A stretch of 30,552 bases of DNA from positions 1 through 30,552 of the forward strand of contig CAJNOQ010001540.1 of NCBI GenBank assembly GCA_905250885.1, given 5' to 3'. Position numbers and translations under genes: made by a program. This document shows, in pieces, positions 1 through 11,072 of this stretch (position 1 is its first letter; each line of letters opens with the position of its first letter). The notes below the pieces were generated by a model, which worked only from the letters and a program-made list of their open reading frames with translations, had not been told where the DNA came from and did no database searches. Source of the stretch: Didymodactylos carnosus (Eukaryota; Rotifera; Eurotatoria; Philodinida; Philodinidae).

Positions 1-361
1 AAATTGAAAACACTTAAAAAGTTCGAAAATTTTCTTATCTTTTACGTATTAGCGCCACCTATAGCACATCAAAATTGAAAAGAAGCCGAGAAAAATACTA
101 ATGAAGACTGCTGAAAATAGTAAAACATAAAATTTAGCAATTTTTTGAAGAGAGCAGATCCTGAAATGACCTCAAGGACTGTGTCTGAAAATTCGTAGTA
201 ACGGCAACAGAATTATGCGACACATTCTTTTGTGACACAATTTTCTCACAGGAGCTGCGACACATTTTACTGCGACACAATATTTTTTACTGTGCGCCCT
301 ACTATCGAAGCTCTAAAGTCTACCTTATTATTCGTTTTGTATGATTAAAATATATGCTTAC
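1..361. repeat. Left edge: short GCGACACA repeat and possible last exon of the C10orf67-like gene
   Basis: Four copies of G(C/T)GACACA start at 217, 232, 257 and 272, spaced 15, 25 and 15 bases, so this is a short degenerate tandem array. On the minus strand an AG acceptor with a pyrimidine run ends at 185. An open stretch from 184 to 134 then runs 17 codons to a TAA in phase 0, the phase left by the donor after position 362. It could be the terminal exon of the neighbouring gene, with the array in its intron, but nothing in its sequence confirms this. The gene may instead continue out of the window. Confidence 0.35.
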
Positions 362-3300
362 GTAGGAAACAACAGCTGGTTTAGCCACAAAGCGATCACG
401 AATGTTTGTCTGACGTGTGTACATTTCGTCACGGAGAGCGTTCATACTAAAGAAAGAAACGGATGTAACATTAAAGTGAGAGACAGGAAACAAAGTTATC
501 AAACATAACAATAAGTGCAACTGTTTTTAACTTCATATTTTTATTATTGAATATTTCGGTTTATTCTCGATTCGTCGACAGGTCCTTAATTGTCTTTAAT
601 TGTCGACACTGTTTTTTTCCGAAACGGTCGACACACTGTTTAATCGCGATTTGTCGACAGCTTATTTTTCCTGAAAAGTCGACACGCCTGAATCAAAGGG
701 TACCGACAATTTCTAATTGTCGACACTTTTTCTTATGTAATTAACCTTATGCATACACATGAATAGAAAAATAGTAGTATAGTTCACAAAAAACTTTACG
801 GAGCTATTGTTGGTTGGTTCATCTGTTATTGGTATTTTCTTATGTTTTTTATCAATTGTTTAGCACGTTTAGTCTTCTTGTGTAGCACGATCAGAGCAAT
901 TGGATCGATTCTCACAACGCCAATAGACATTATTATTTCTTCGTTCTTTTCTTCTACATTTCGTATCTGGATAGAAACAAACAAATTTATCATCCAAAAA
1001 CTAAAACTGTACCTTCTTATATAAAAAATAGTTTTCAAGTTTTTTTTAGTCCAATTAGTTTTTTTGTTAATAATGACCATTTAAGGTCGAAATATTCGAT
1101 AATTAAAATATGAAGTTAAAAACAGTTGCACTTATTGTTATGGTATTAACCAAAAAGTCATTGCCCTCGCCATTAAAAGTTATCAAACCTTTTCTTCAAA
1201 ATATCATATTTTGTTTCCCACATATTTATCTCTTGTTTGTATTTATCAGCATGTCTTTGAATGAAATAAATAAATAATACGTACATAATTATTTATAATG
1301 CTAATTATAATTTCTTTCGAGATAAGTAAATTTACCTTTTTGCATCACTCTGCAAACGTTCTTCTATAGTTACGTATTTTTCCATCTTCTGACGATATGT
1401 TTTTTGTTGAACTTCATACTTAAATAAACGAAAAACAAGCATCATTAATGATAAAAATTACTAGACTAACTCTTGTTCAAATTACATCGTTATTTAACTG
1501 CTGAATTTGATTATTTTTTTGTTCCATAAACGTTTTATATCGTGTTTCAAGTGCATCTAATTTTTCTTGCATCACAGCTTCCGACATGTTTGATGTAGGT
1601 TTTTGTTCAATGGTTGGAGATAAATTATCTGTTTGAATTGTTATCGAACGTGTAGATACCGAACGAATGATTGGTTCAACAGGTGTTACTTTTTTTGCTT
1701 GTTGGGTTTTTTCTCGGAGACGATCGTTCAAATTTGATAGTTCCTTTCCTAATAACAATTATATAATACTTTTCTACTGTTAATGTTTCGTTAGCACTAC
1801 ATACTAAGTTCTTTCATTTGCTCATCTTTTTTCATCATCTGATCTTCGAATTGTGCCGCACTTTTATTTAAACTCGTCACTTCACGTGTGAGACGATCTT
1901 TTTCTTCAGTTACAAATGCTGTTGCTAATTCAATTTCAAACTAGAATATAAAAAAGAAGACCATGTAAGACATTCATATCACTAAGAGAAAAATCAGTTC
2001 ATTTAGAGTCATGGAAAAGTGCTTTTTCGTATTCAGCACACTCAATAACACAGAAGATTTTCTATTTTTGGCAAGAGTTTAGAAAAATTTTGAAACTAAT
2101 ATTATTTTCCCATGAAAATTGTTTTCCGTCATTTTCTTCGAAAAATTTTCCTAAACTTTTGGCAATACGCCTTGCTCAAAATAGAAAATCTTCTGTGTTA
2201 TTGAGTGTGCTGAATACGAAAAAGCACTTTTCCATGACTCTAGATGAACTTGATTTTTTTTCTTCATGTTGATATGTGTGTGTAAAACCAAATTGAGTAG
2301 ATACCTTTGTTGAATCTTGTACACGTTCAATTTCTTTTTTAAGATTAGCAATCTCGGTTTCATAACCACGCAGTAATGCTTGATGAAAAAATGAAAGTTT
2401 TTCATTACTTTCAGGATTTTGTTTCTCAACTTTTGTGACTGAAATTGGTTTGTCACTCTAGAAAGAAAAGAGTACAAAAAGATTTTTAGAAAGGATACAA
2501 AATGAAGTAGATCACATACGTTGATAATATTTTTTGCTTGTGATATAAAATCATGTAATTGACTACGATACGATAAACGAAGAGTTTCTACAGCCTAAAC
2601 AAATATAAGATATAAAATAGACAGGAATTTACCGAGGCTCTTAATTGAGATCACTTCTTTGATAAAATGTGTAACAAAAATGAGCATCAAAGAAACATCA
2701 CAGTTCGGGAAGTGCAAAATGAGAGTGAGTGGAAAAATAGTGATCTCAATTAAGAATGTGCCGAATTTACTAGTGACCGGTTTTCTTTATTTCAATTATA
2801 CTGCATATAGAGAGAAGTAGAGTTCTCTGCTCACTTCGTCTACAAAGAGTCGTCTAGAATAATATCAGTCAGAGTCGAAAATTTTCTCAATCTTTTGCTG
2901 ATAGCTGAGTCAATCTTAACTGAGGAAAAACATTTTTTTTTAGTACACTTAGATAAATCTGTCTTTTGTCCATGAAATTATGTTGAGATTTATTAAGGTT
3001 AATTAGTTCTAATCAATATTAACCAACCGAAAATATGGGTCAGTCAAGAGTTGCCATTGAGGTAATTAATTCCAGTCAACGCAGCCAGAGTGGTTGATAC
3101 GAAATAAATTAACTTTTTTTCAATTTCATGAGCTTTATGCATTTGTGTAATTTCCAGCTCAATTGTACTTATCATTAATTAGTTAGTTAAAATAGACAGA
3201 AATCAAAAGGCATAGTCATTTATGTATACATACAGTATATATGCTCTGGAGTAATTTCGATCAGTATATAATAGTAATCCATTGAAAATCGATCAGAATT

Positions 3301-5820
3301 GATTAACCCCAATAAATCTTAACGTAATTTCATGGACAAAAGACAGATCTATATACCTGTACAAAAACGTTTTTCTCCAGTTAAAAATGACTCAGCTATC
3401 AGCAAAAGATTGAGAAAACTTTCGACACTGATTGAAATGACCTCATATAACTGTGTTGTCTGATTAGAATTTTATACAAAAAAAACTCCTACTTTGTTGT
3501 GATTTTTTCTTAATGTGTCGAGCTTGTCGGTTAGCTGATAATATCTGGAAAATAAAATGAAAAGTACTTGTGAAAAGAAGTCGAATCTTTCGTAGGATGT
3601 TTAAAAAATGAACTTTAGTTCCACAACTTGATAATATTCATTAATGATTTTTCAAACTAATAACTAGCTGGTGTGATCGTAGTTAGATTGACAAAGACTA
3701 CAAGTCACTCACATTGTTTGACCATGGCTTTGAAGTTCTTCATTAAAAGCAGATTTGAGACTCTCTCTTGTAAAATTTAATTCATATTTCAATCTATGAA
3801 CTTCCTAAACGGATTTACGCGGAGATGTAGAGCTAAAGAAGAGCAGTATATAAACTACTTACATCATATAAGTTTTGTAATAAATTTGTTGTACTCTTTA
3901 ATTCAAATAATTCTGTCTCTTCTGTTTGACATGCACAGTCACTGGAAAAAAAGCCGACGTACAATTGATCAGTTAACGATGTGCTGGAATAAAAAATAAA
4001 AATTATATTATTAGGTGAAATTCACATAATAACAACCTTTTCCATCAAGAAAGATCGGCTATGCAGTAATTCCAATGATCCAGACAAGTTACGCTCGGTG
4101 TACTTGAAAGAATTTCGAAACTCCAATTAACACTTTTTTTGCAGTCTGAGAGAAAGAAGAGTTTATTCTGTGAGGAAAATGCATTTTATTTCTTCCTCCC
4201 TCATATTATTTATTTTATTGTGCACTCTTTCATATTGAGGGCTCTTTTTACAAAAAAACAAGAAAACCTGTCAAAATCACCTTCGACGTACGTCACAGTA
4301 ACGGCTAATTTTGATAACAGATCAGCATCGATGATAGTACGTCTTAAAACTAGGTGAGGTTCAAAAAAGTTTGATCCATAAAAAATTGTTGATTTCGAAG
4401 AAAAATTATAAAGGCATGATAAATCATTTATTCCAAAAGTGTTCAAAAAGTTTTTTACGATTATCAGTCACAGAAACAACCTGTCGATATGTATCTCACT
4501 AACACCAACGGTAGCGAGTTAAAAATTCAGTGTCTCAAGCCATATACTTCAATTATTTTCAAGAAAAAAACTTCGAAGAATATTTCAAAGTTAATGAATA
4601 AAATATGTGAAAAAGGTTCGTTTTCATCCTCTTTCAAAAGTGGAATCAGCTGAGACTCAAATCTGTTGATCCCAGCAGCTTTCCCGTCTATGTAGCTTAA
4701 AATAATGATTGTATCATTCCACTTACCTAGACGACTGTAAGCAGTGCAAATAGAGCTGAAACATAAACAAGTACGCTACAAACTGGCTGTCTCTTCGGTT
4801 CGATGCGTTAGAATTGTACTTAAAAATGCTGAAGATAATGAGATCAAGTGAGTATTTATAGATAGAATCGTTTTCAGTAAATCTCAAACTTGTTTTCTAG
4901 TAAATTATTCAGACAAAAATTTGTTTTGCGGTTTTAGAATGCGAAAATTCTGCTCCGTATAAAAAAAGTCACAATTACTATTGCAGATCTTCTCTTCTTT
5001 TTCTCGGACCCCACCCAGTCTGTGCTAGAAAAACAATATGGGAGCGCGCTACGTAACAGGAGGGTGTTTTATGAAAATTCTTAAGTGCTCGACTTAAGTT
5101 TTCGTTTTGTCTCAGAACGAACAGTTAAGTCGAGCACTTGAAAATTTTCATGAAACATCCTCCTGATTCGCATTGGGATCACTGAAGCTTTGTTAGAATT
5201 TCAGAGATGCCTAGACAAGAACATAATAATCTTCAACTTTAATAGTACGCTTTATCTATTATACTTACGTCATTGTGAAGTCCGAATAATATGTTCAATA
5301 AATAAGCAGAAACTTACTCAGATTGAAATTTACTTATAGTTTTATCAACCATTTTCGACTCATGTTGCCAAGTAACTCCGTTAATAATTTCATCTAAAAT
5401 ATTTTTAAAGCAAAAATTATTGAACTTATTTATGTTAAACTACTTGGATAGTACCTGTCCAGTATTAGTTTGAAACACCCCTTGTTTTATTTTTATCATA
5501 GTTGTTGGTATATAATGACATCTATCGCCTTTTATAAGAAAAGACGATTAAAGGGAGTAGTCATGTGCTGTCCACCTTCGAAAAATGTGATATACTGATG
5601 CACGAATCTAAATTCCATTCTTTTGCGCTGATACAAAAATTGTTTAAAATATATCATATGTTTTGATTCAGATTATGCGTTTTCAAAAGTTTTAATATAT
5701 TAGAAAACTGTTTATACAAAATAAAAGTTCTTGAGGATCAGATAATTACCTTTTTGATCCAATCTTGATTTTAGATTGTGGTCTACTGGTATTTAGAAAG
5801 ATCCGTCCAGAATTGGACAT
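362..5820 (-). CDS. Coiled-coil protein gene, C10orf67-like (DUF4709-like), multi-exon
   Basis: Exons in coding order: 5820-5750, 5521-5455, 5393-5318, 3983-3863, 3804-3713, 3544-3493, 2594-2520, 2457-2305, 1940-1805, 1748-1486, 1418-1336, 446-362. All have GT..AG borders and, except at one junction, matching phases. The ATG at 5820 follows an in-frame TAA four codons upstream. The product exceeds 420 residues. Exon 4 encodes LYVGFFSSDCACQTEE, which recalls from memory the VGFF..D..TQT motif of DUF4709 in vertebrate C10orf67. Downstream is mostly charged heptad-like helix (for example YYQLTDKLDTLRKNHNK, ETEIANLKKEIERVQ, MKELRKELSNLNDRLREK), so a long coiled coil. No enzyme motif or membrane segment is seen. 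The function is unknown; a cytoskeletal or ciliary role would be a guess. Exon 2 ends in phase 0 while exon 3 needs phase 1, so that joint is unresolved. The 3' end is not secure. Confidence 0.7.
504..1142. mobile_element. Non-autonomous inverted-repeat element in an intron
   Basis: A 38-base perfect inverted repeat pairs 504-541 with 1105-1142. The match continues imperfectly inward to about 567 and 1080. A 13-base direct repeat, AAAGTTATCAAAC, lies at 492-504 and again at 1176-1188, and might be a target duplication or older flanking duplication. The interior has no believable coding frame but carries the GTCGACA array. It fills most of the 889-base intron between exons 1418-1336 and 446-362. 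The transposon superfamily is not determined. Confidence 0.7.
573..725. repeat. Degenerate ~25-bp tandem array around TGTCGACA
   Basis: The core (T/G/A/C)GTCGACA occurs at 573, 601, 627, 652, 677 and 718, with a weaker ACCGACA at 702. Spacing is 28, 26, 25, 25 and then about 41 bases, split by the weak copy. The core contains the palindrome GTCGAC. The linkers are AT-rich and diverged. It sits inside the inverted-repeat element, where such arrays often serve as subterminal protein-binding sites; that role is inference. Confidence 0.65.
1994..2253. mobile_element. MITE-like foldback, ~80-bp inverted repeats (copy 1)
   Basis: Positions 1994-2075 and 2171-2253 are near-perfect reverse complements over about 80 bases, leaving a ~95-base loop. 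The unit lies in the 364-base intron between exons 2457-2305 and 1940-1805. Neighbouring introns without an element are about 56-62 bases. Open frames over it are artefacts of the repeat. A diverged copy in opposite orientation occurs at 10886-11072. No clear target duplication was found, because the flanks are A/T runs. Confidence 0.8.
2636..2755. repeat. Small terminal-inverted-repeat element
   Basis: CTTAATTGAGATCACT near 2638-2653 is the reverse complement of AGTGATCTCAATTAAG near 2737-2752, enclosing about 85 bases with no coding potential. An imperfect continuation of the match outward (CCGAGG versus its partner) suggests longer, decayed ends. It lies in the 898-base intron between exons 3544-3493 and 2594-2520, just left of a larger foldback. 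Confidence 0.6.
2864..3433. mobile_element. Foldback element with ~150-bp imperfect inverted repeats
   Basis: The left arm, about 2864-3025, is the reverse complement of the right arm, about 3283-3433, with scattered differences. Shared blocks include CTCAATCTTTTGCTGATAGC and GTCTTTTGTCCATGAAATTA, each matched by its complement near 3400 and 3330. The ~255-base centre is non-coding. It sits in the same intron as the 2636-2755 element. Superfamily unknown; no transposase is present, so it would depend on another element to move. Confidence 0.75.
5058..5164. repeat. Perfect-stem hairpin repeat
   Basis: AGGAGGGTGTTTTATGAAAA at 5058 onward pairs with the complement ending at 5164, giving arms of about 40 bases (5058-5099 and 5123-5164) with few mismatches and a ~23-base loop. 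It lies in the 1334-base intron between exons 5393-5318 and 3983-3863. It is probably a small MITE. The rest of that intron shows no recognised feature. Confidence 0.7.
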
Positions 5821-8800
5821 AATTATTCGTTAGCAGTGGTTGTAAGAAAACTGTACTTTAGTTGACCAATAGTCCTCTTGGGGCTGTCTTTAGAGAAAAA
5901 TAGATCAAGTTAAAACAACAACCCTGGATAGAATACTTTTGTTCATGATCAAAATGCGGACAGAAAGAAATGTGTGTTCGATGTCAATGCTCTTCTGAAA
6001 TAGAAAGTTTGATATGTCTTTGTTCGATGATTAAAAAAAATTGGTTTAAACTATTCATTGGGGAGCAATATAATTGTAAAGGTAGGTGGAGAAGGCAAAA
6101 GGTCTTGTACTGTGTATATGTGTGTGATGGATGATATTTTTACAACATGCCAGATGGTTATAGAGAATAAAAAATTAAAAACTACTGTTGGTACAGGTAT
6201 AATAAGATCTTTTATGTAAACTTTCGACTGTTTTTCTTTCTCATCTTATAAGCTTAAAGGTGCGTAATCTCTTATTAAAAATGAATTTTCTTTTTTGTGA
6301 TGATAGATGTTTACAGTCACTTTTTCGTTGCTAGAAGCAATATTGTAGATTGGATGTCAACAGCTAAAAAAAAAAAATTGATTCGATATGTTTTTTATTC
6401 GGATTTTTTTATTTGTGTCTGAGCAAGTACCATGTACCATATGATCATAACAAAAAACGATTTTTTGTATAATTTGAATACACAAGACTTGATAAAAAAT
6501 ATGTGTAATATATATCGTGCTTCACTACGTATATATACGCTTGAAATGATCAACTAATGAAGAAACGCTCTTATCTTAATCAACGATAAACGGAAAAAAA
6601 GACAATTATTTAAGAGACTCTTTATATTAATAGAATAGAAAAGAAAAAAGGGAATAAAACACCTGAGAAGAATATGAGAGTTTTAACAACTGGATAGCTG
6701 TGGAAAAGAAATAGCATTATGTCTATAATCTTTCTTATTTTGATACTTTTTTAAATAGATTTTTAAAAACATATAAATATGAAAATATTAAATTAATTAT
6801 TGTATAGTAATTATAATCGTAAATGTATTACTACGATCTATGAATAACAGAATCGATACTAATTTAATGAATTATGTACATTTTTGTTCGAGTTTTTGAA
6901 TGCACATGTGTAAATTCGGTTCAAATTAAGTACTAAATCAATCGTTTGATGAGTCCGAAATTTATAGGAAATTTAAAATTTTTCTATTTTGAAAAGTTTC
7001 ATTTTCATTGGTAAAAAAAAGAATTCTGCAATCTGTTTTGACTGACTTATTCCATGAATAGTTATAATTACACTTGATCGTTTTTATTCTCTTTCTATGT
7101 AATTAATATGCCAATTAATGGTCAGTTGACAAGTACAAGACATCCAAAGATAAAAATAACAATAACAATGGGAAATATATATATATATATATCTTTAATC
7201 AAATACTTTTTTCCTTTTCTTCACCACAAATATAGCATGTACTTGAACAATTGTTTCAGTTATTTCTCCAAAGTGTTATATGAGAATACTCATTCAATAA
7301 AGTCACATGGCAATGACGTGACAAACATGAATAAAAAGGCGTTTCTAAACAGAGAAATAAGATCAGATAGACAGTTTAAAAAAAAACAAAAAACGTTTCG
7401 TTAAATCCTATTCTACAATGGCGATTCTAAAAATTCTTCCCGAAATAGTAGAAGAAACAAACGGTATAAAATGTCTAAAAGTGTTTTTATTACCGTAAGT
7501 TTTTCGAGTTTTGTTTTTTTTCGCGTTTCTCATCACTAAAACATACGTCTCCAATAGACCAGTAGATAAAAGGAAATGTGAATAAAGAATACAGTAGACA
7601 CTTTCTGAGACTGGTTATAATATCATAACGAAAGAGTTATATATATTAATCGAAAACGTGTTATAACTGTTTAGGAAAAAAACCACAGATACACATTCTT
7701 TTTTCTTGTCATATGTTTATTCTCTCATCAATAATTCATAAAAAAAAGAGTTTGTATTGTTCACAGCTATATCGTTTAAAAGTAAATTTTTTTTTTTCAT
7801 CTTCTATAATAAACAAGTTTTTCCGATAATGTGAGATGGTAGTATCAAACATTTACTTCAAGTAAATATAAAATTGAAATAACAAACTACCAAGTAATAT
7901 CAAAACAACTAAATCATATAAAAGATTTCTTTTCAAAACTGAAAGAATATGAAAATTTTTCTTCTTTTTCATAATTTTTACCAATGAAGAAGGTTTTTTT
8001 TTAATTAAAAAGAAAAAATTTGTAGTTTGTAGTTGAATTGCCCTCAAGACATTATGTGGACGATGAGAAGAAGAGAAAAAAAATCGAACATCAAAGAATA
8101 CTGTTGAATTGATGAGTAACAAATTGGTATGATACATATATTCACATTGAAAGTTAACAAGAAATAAAATACATCTACAGTCTTATCTTGTAATAACAGA
8201 CTCTTTAAAAGAATTGAGAACATTTACGTTTATAGTATTTAAATAAACATTACACTAGCTACTAGTTAGTTTGATCTAGTGTCGATATATTACGTTTAAA
8301 TACTTTTAATGGAATGATCTTTTAATTCTTAGATTAGACTTAGACGACTGGTATGAAAAATTAATAAATTATAAAAAAAAAGTATAATATTTTACTTGTA
8401 GAATCTAATTATATTTGAAAGATCAAACAAATAAATGGTAAAAATGATCACAGTCGAATTATACTATTGTTTGCGACAAAGAATGGTATTTGCATGAAAA
8501 AATAGGATTGTCCAGTTTACTTAAGACTTCAAAAATAAAAATGATCACTCAAAACAGTAAGACTCGTTCTGTGCCAAAAAAAGAAGATCAATTCTGATTA
8601 TTATATGCGTTTTAGAGTCATCAAATTATTAGTATACAATCTACTGTTCGTGAGAAAAATATCTCCTACTGGACGATAGCAGCGTCAAAATAACTATAAA
8701 GAAAAGACACTACCTCTATATGGATGGGTTCTAGGACTTGAAGAAAAAGAATTATTATTTTCTACTAGGAAATCATACGGAGATGTTTGTTACATCTTAT

Positions 8801-9456
8801 TTTGACGTAAATAATGTGATCAACAAATCAGAATACTGTCTCTCTCGTGGATCTATACAACATACAGAAAATAGATTAGTTTTTAGTAATCTTGCTCCGT
8901 TTTTTTTTGATTTCTGAGAAAATTCTCCCAAAAACTTCAAATAAAATAATCAATGTACAGTTCAAGTCACAAATTTGTAATGCAATGTAAATTTGTAAAT
9001 AGCAATATCGCGTTCAAGTAGAAAAAAATCATTTTTTTTTTGTAGTCGATCGTCCTTTAAATGTACCGAAATGTTGTAGATCTAATTATAAAATACATTT
9101 AAAATTCTGTTTTTCTTTTCTTTTTCTCTTTTTTTTCTTAAACTATTCACTGAATTGCTGCTGTCGAGCCTATGCCGATGATCTTTGTGAATCAATCATT
9201 TTACAAAGAGAAAAAGAAAACTATTTATATCATTTAAAATGAAAATTTTCACTATGACACTATATCTGCTTATATGCGTGCATATTTCATTAGTCAAAAA
9301 AACAGGCTTTTAGTCCTATTAACTTTTAATGTTATCGACATAGAATAAAATTTAGTTTTTTTCTTTTTCTCTTTTCATAGAGAGAATAAACAATGAACAC
9401 ACTTTACATAACTTCGTTCTTTCAAAATTCTTTCATTATTGAGGACGACAGTGATA

Positions 9457-9490
9457 TCTCTTTCCCTCTCTTTCTCTCTCTTTCTCTCTA
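9457..9490. repeat. CT-rich simple repeat
   Basis: An interrupted CTTT/CTCT tract followed by a short TATA/CATA run. Low complexity, with no coding potential. Confidence 0.85.
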
Positions 9491-10885
9491 TATACATACA
9501 TAATAATAAATAGTAATTGATATTGATGAAAGAAAAGACAAATGCTTCCGCATTTAACTAATTCTTTTGTAAGTTTTATTTAGCCTAAGTTTGATACAGT
9601 TAACCATTTACACCTAAAACGTGGTTTAAGTTCTAATAAAAGAAACAGGATGATCGTATTATTAAACATGATATCTATAATTCAGACTAAGTTATAAAAA
9701 CATAACTCTCTGCCATACTTTTATCGGTCTTATAAGGGAACTTAGCCATGTAATTATACAATTTTTATGTCAAATACAGTTAATTATATCACTCATTGAG
9801 AATATAATATCCGTAGTTGAGCTTGAGCAGATTTTAAATGGAACAATCAAATTATCTATGTTATGAAATTTTTCGAATATCGAACGTGTTTTGTTGAAAG
9901 TTCTGTTAACCTGTTTATACTCCCTGTATCCTAAAAAATATACTTGTTAAGTGTCTAAACAACTAGACTTCGGACAATAATGGTTCAAGTATGATTTTAA
10001 ATGTTACATTATCTGTTAGAACAAAAATTGAATCAATAAATATTTAAACTTTTATAATTATAACTTATCAAAAGGTATTATTGAATGATATTATCCTCTT
10101 GTTGTGAATTCACTGCTAAAAATTACTCTCAATACCTTTAATTAGGTCTAGCTAATGTTTTAAGAAAAAGAAATTTTAATTTCAATTGATAGAGAAAACT
10201 TGAGTATACATGGGTTAATTAGAAAGAATATCAGATATGGAAGCTTATTATAATAACACCCCTTTTAACGTATTTATACTCATTTAATAGGCTTCAAACG
10301 AACAGAAAGTAGATAGTTTGAGACGCTCACTAAACTGACAATCGCAGAAAGATTTCATTCTTAAGTTTTTTTGATGTTGTTAAAAATCTACTTTCGAAAA
10401 TCTGTTCAAGATCGCCCTATTAACCGCAAACGGATATTATATTTGCACTCAACAAGTTCGAATTTGTATCATTAACTATGCTTAACATAAAATCGTTTAA
10501 TCTTTTGTCAATATTTCTTCCTTAGGTTGTCCTAACTTTTGCTGTCAGCATCATAAAGTGTATAAGATTTTTTCTCGCCATAATGACTCTTTCAAAGTTA
10601 CTCTATCGATTCGTAATTGTAATTTAGCTAAACTCATCTTATCTTTAATTCAACATCTTTGTTCGGTATATGATTAGAAAAGGAGCAAGAGGTTCTGACA
10701 TAAACTGTTCTATTTGAAAAATTTTATTTGTGTCAAAACATGCTGCACAATTAGTTTACGCTTCTGTGACTACTCCTCTGTTGAATATAAACGGTGCGTC
10801 TCATTTAGTCGCAAATTTCTCATGCGAAAGAAAAATGAACTAAATCATGTCTAAATGAATAAATGTATCAACAACAGGAAAATAA

Positions 10886-11072
10886 AGTTCATTTAAAATT
10901 CTGGAAAAATTGCTTTGATGTTGTCAAATGTTTAGGAAAATTTTTTTTGAAGAAAATGACGGAAAACAATTTTCATGGGAAAATAATATTAGTTACTCAA
11001 AATAGAAAATTTTCTGAGTTATTGAGTGTGCTGAGTATGAAAAAGCACTTTTCTACGACTCCAAATGATCTT
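10886..11072. mobile_element. MITE-like element, diverged copy 2 (inverted relative to copy 1)
   Basis: The centre of this unit (about 10930-10991) is the reverse complement of the centre of the 1994-2253 unit: GACGGAAAACAATTTTCATG here against its complement at about 2111-2130. The right arm (about 10997-11072) keeps TTATTGAGTGTGCTGAGTAT and AAAAAGCACTTTTC. The left arm has decayed heavily. The reading frame over it encodes no known domain and is an artefact of the repeat. Two copies in one 30-kb window imply a multi-copy family. Confidence 0.75.

Noticed and set aside
4733-4770. Possible 29-base extra exon on the minus strand in the 1334-base intron
   Set aside because: It has an acceptor-like and a GTAAGT donor-like border, but inserting it breaks the phase match between exons 5393-5318 and 3983-3863, which join cleanly without it.
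7108-7404. 98-residue plus-strand open frame upstream of POU4
   Set aside because: Low-complexity composition including a TATA microsatellite (IYIYIS); no splice-linked partners, no domain.
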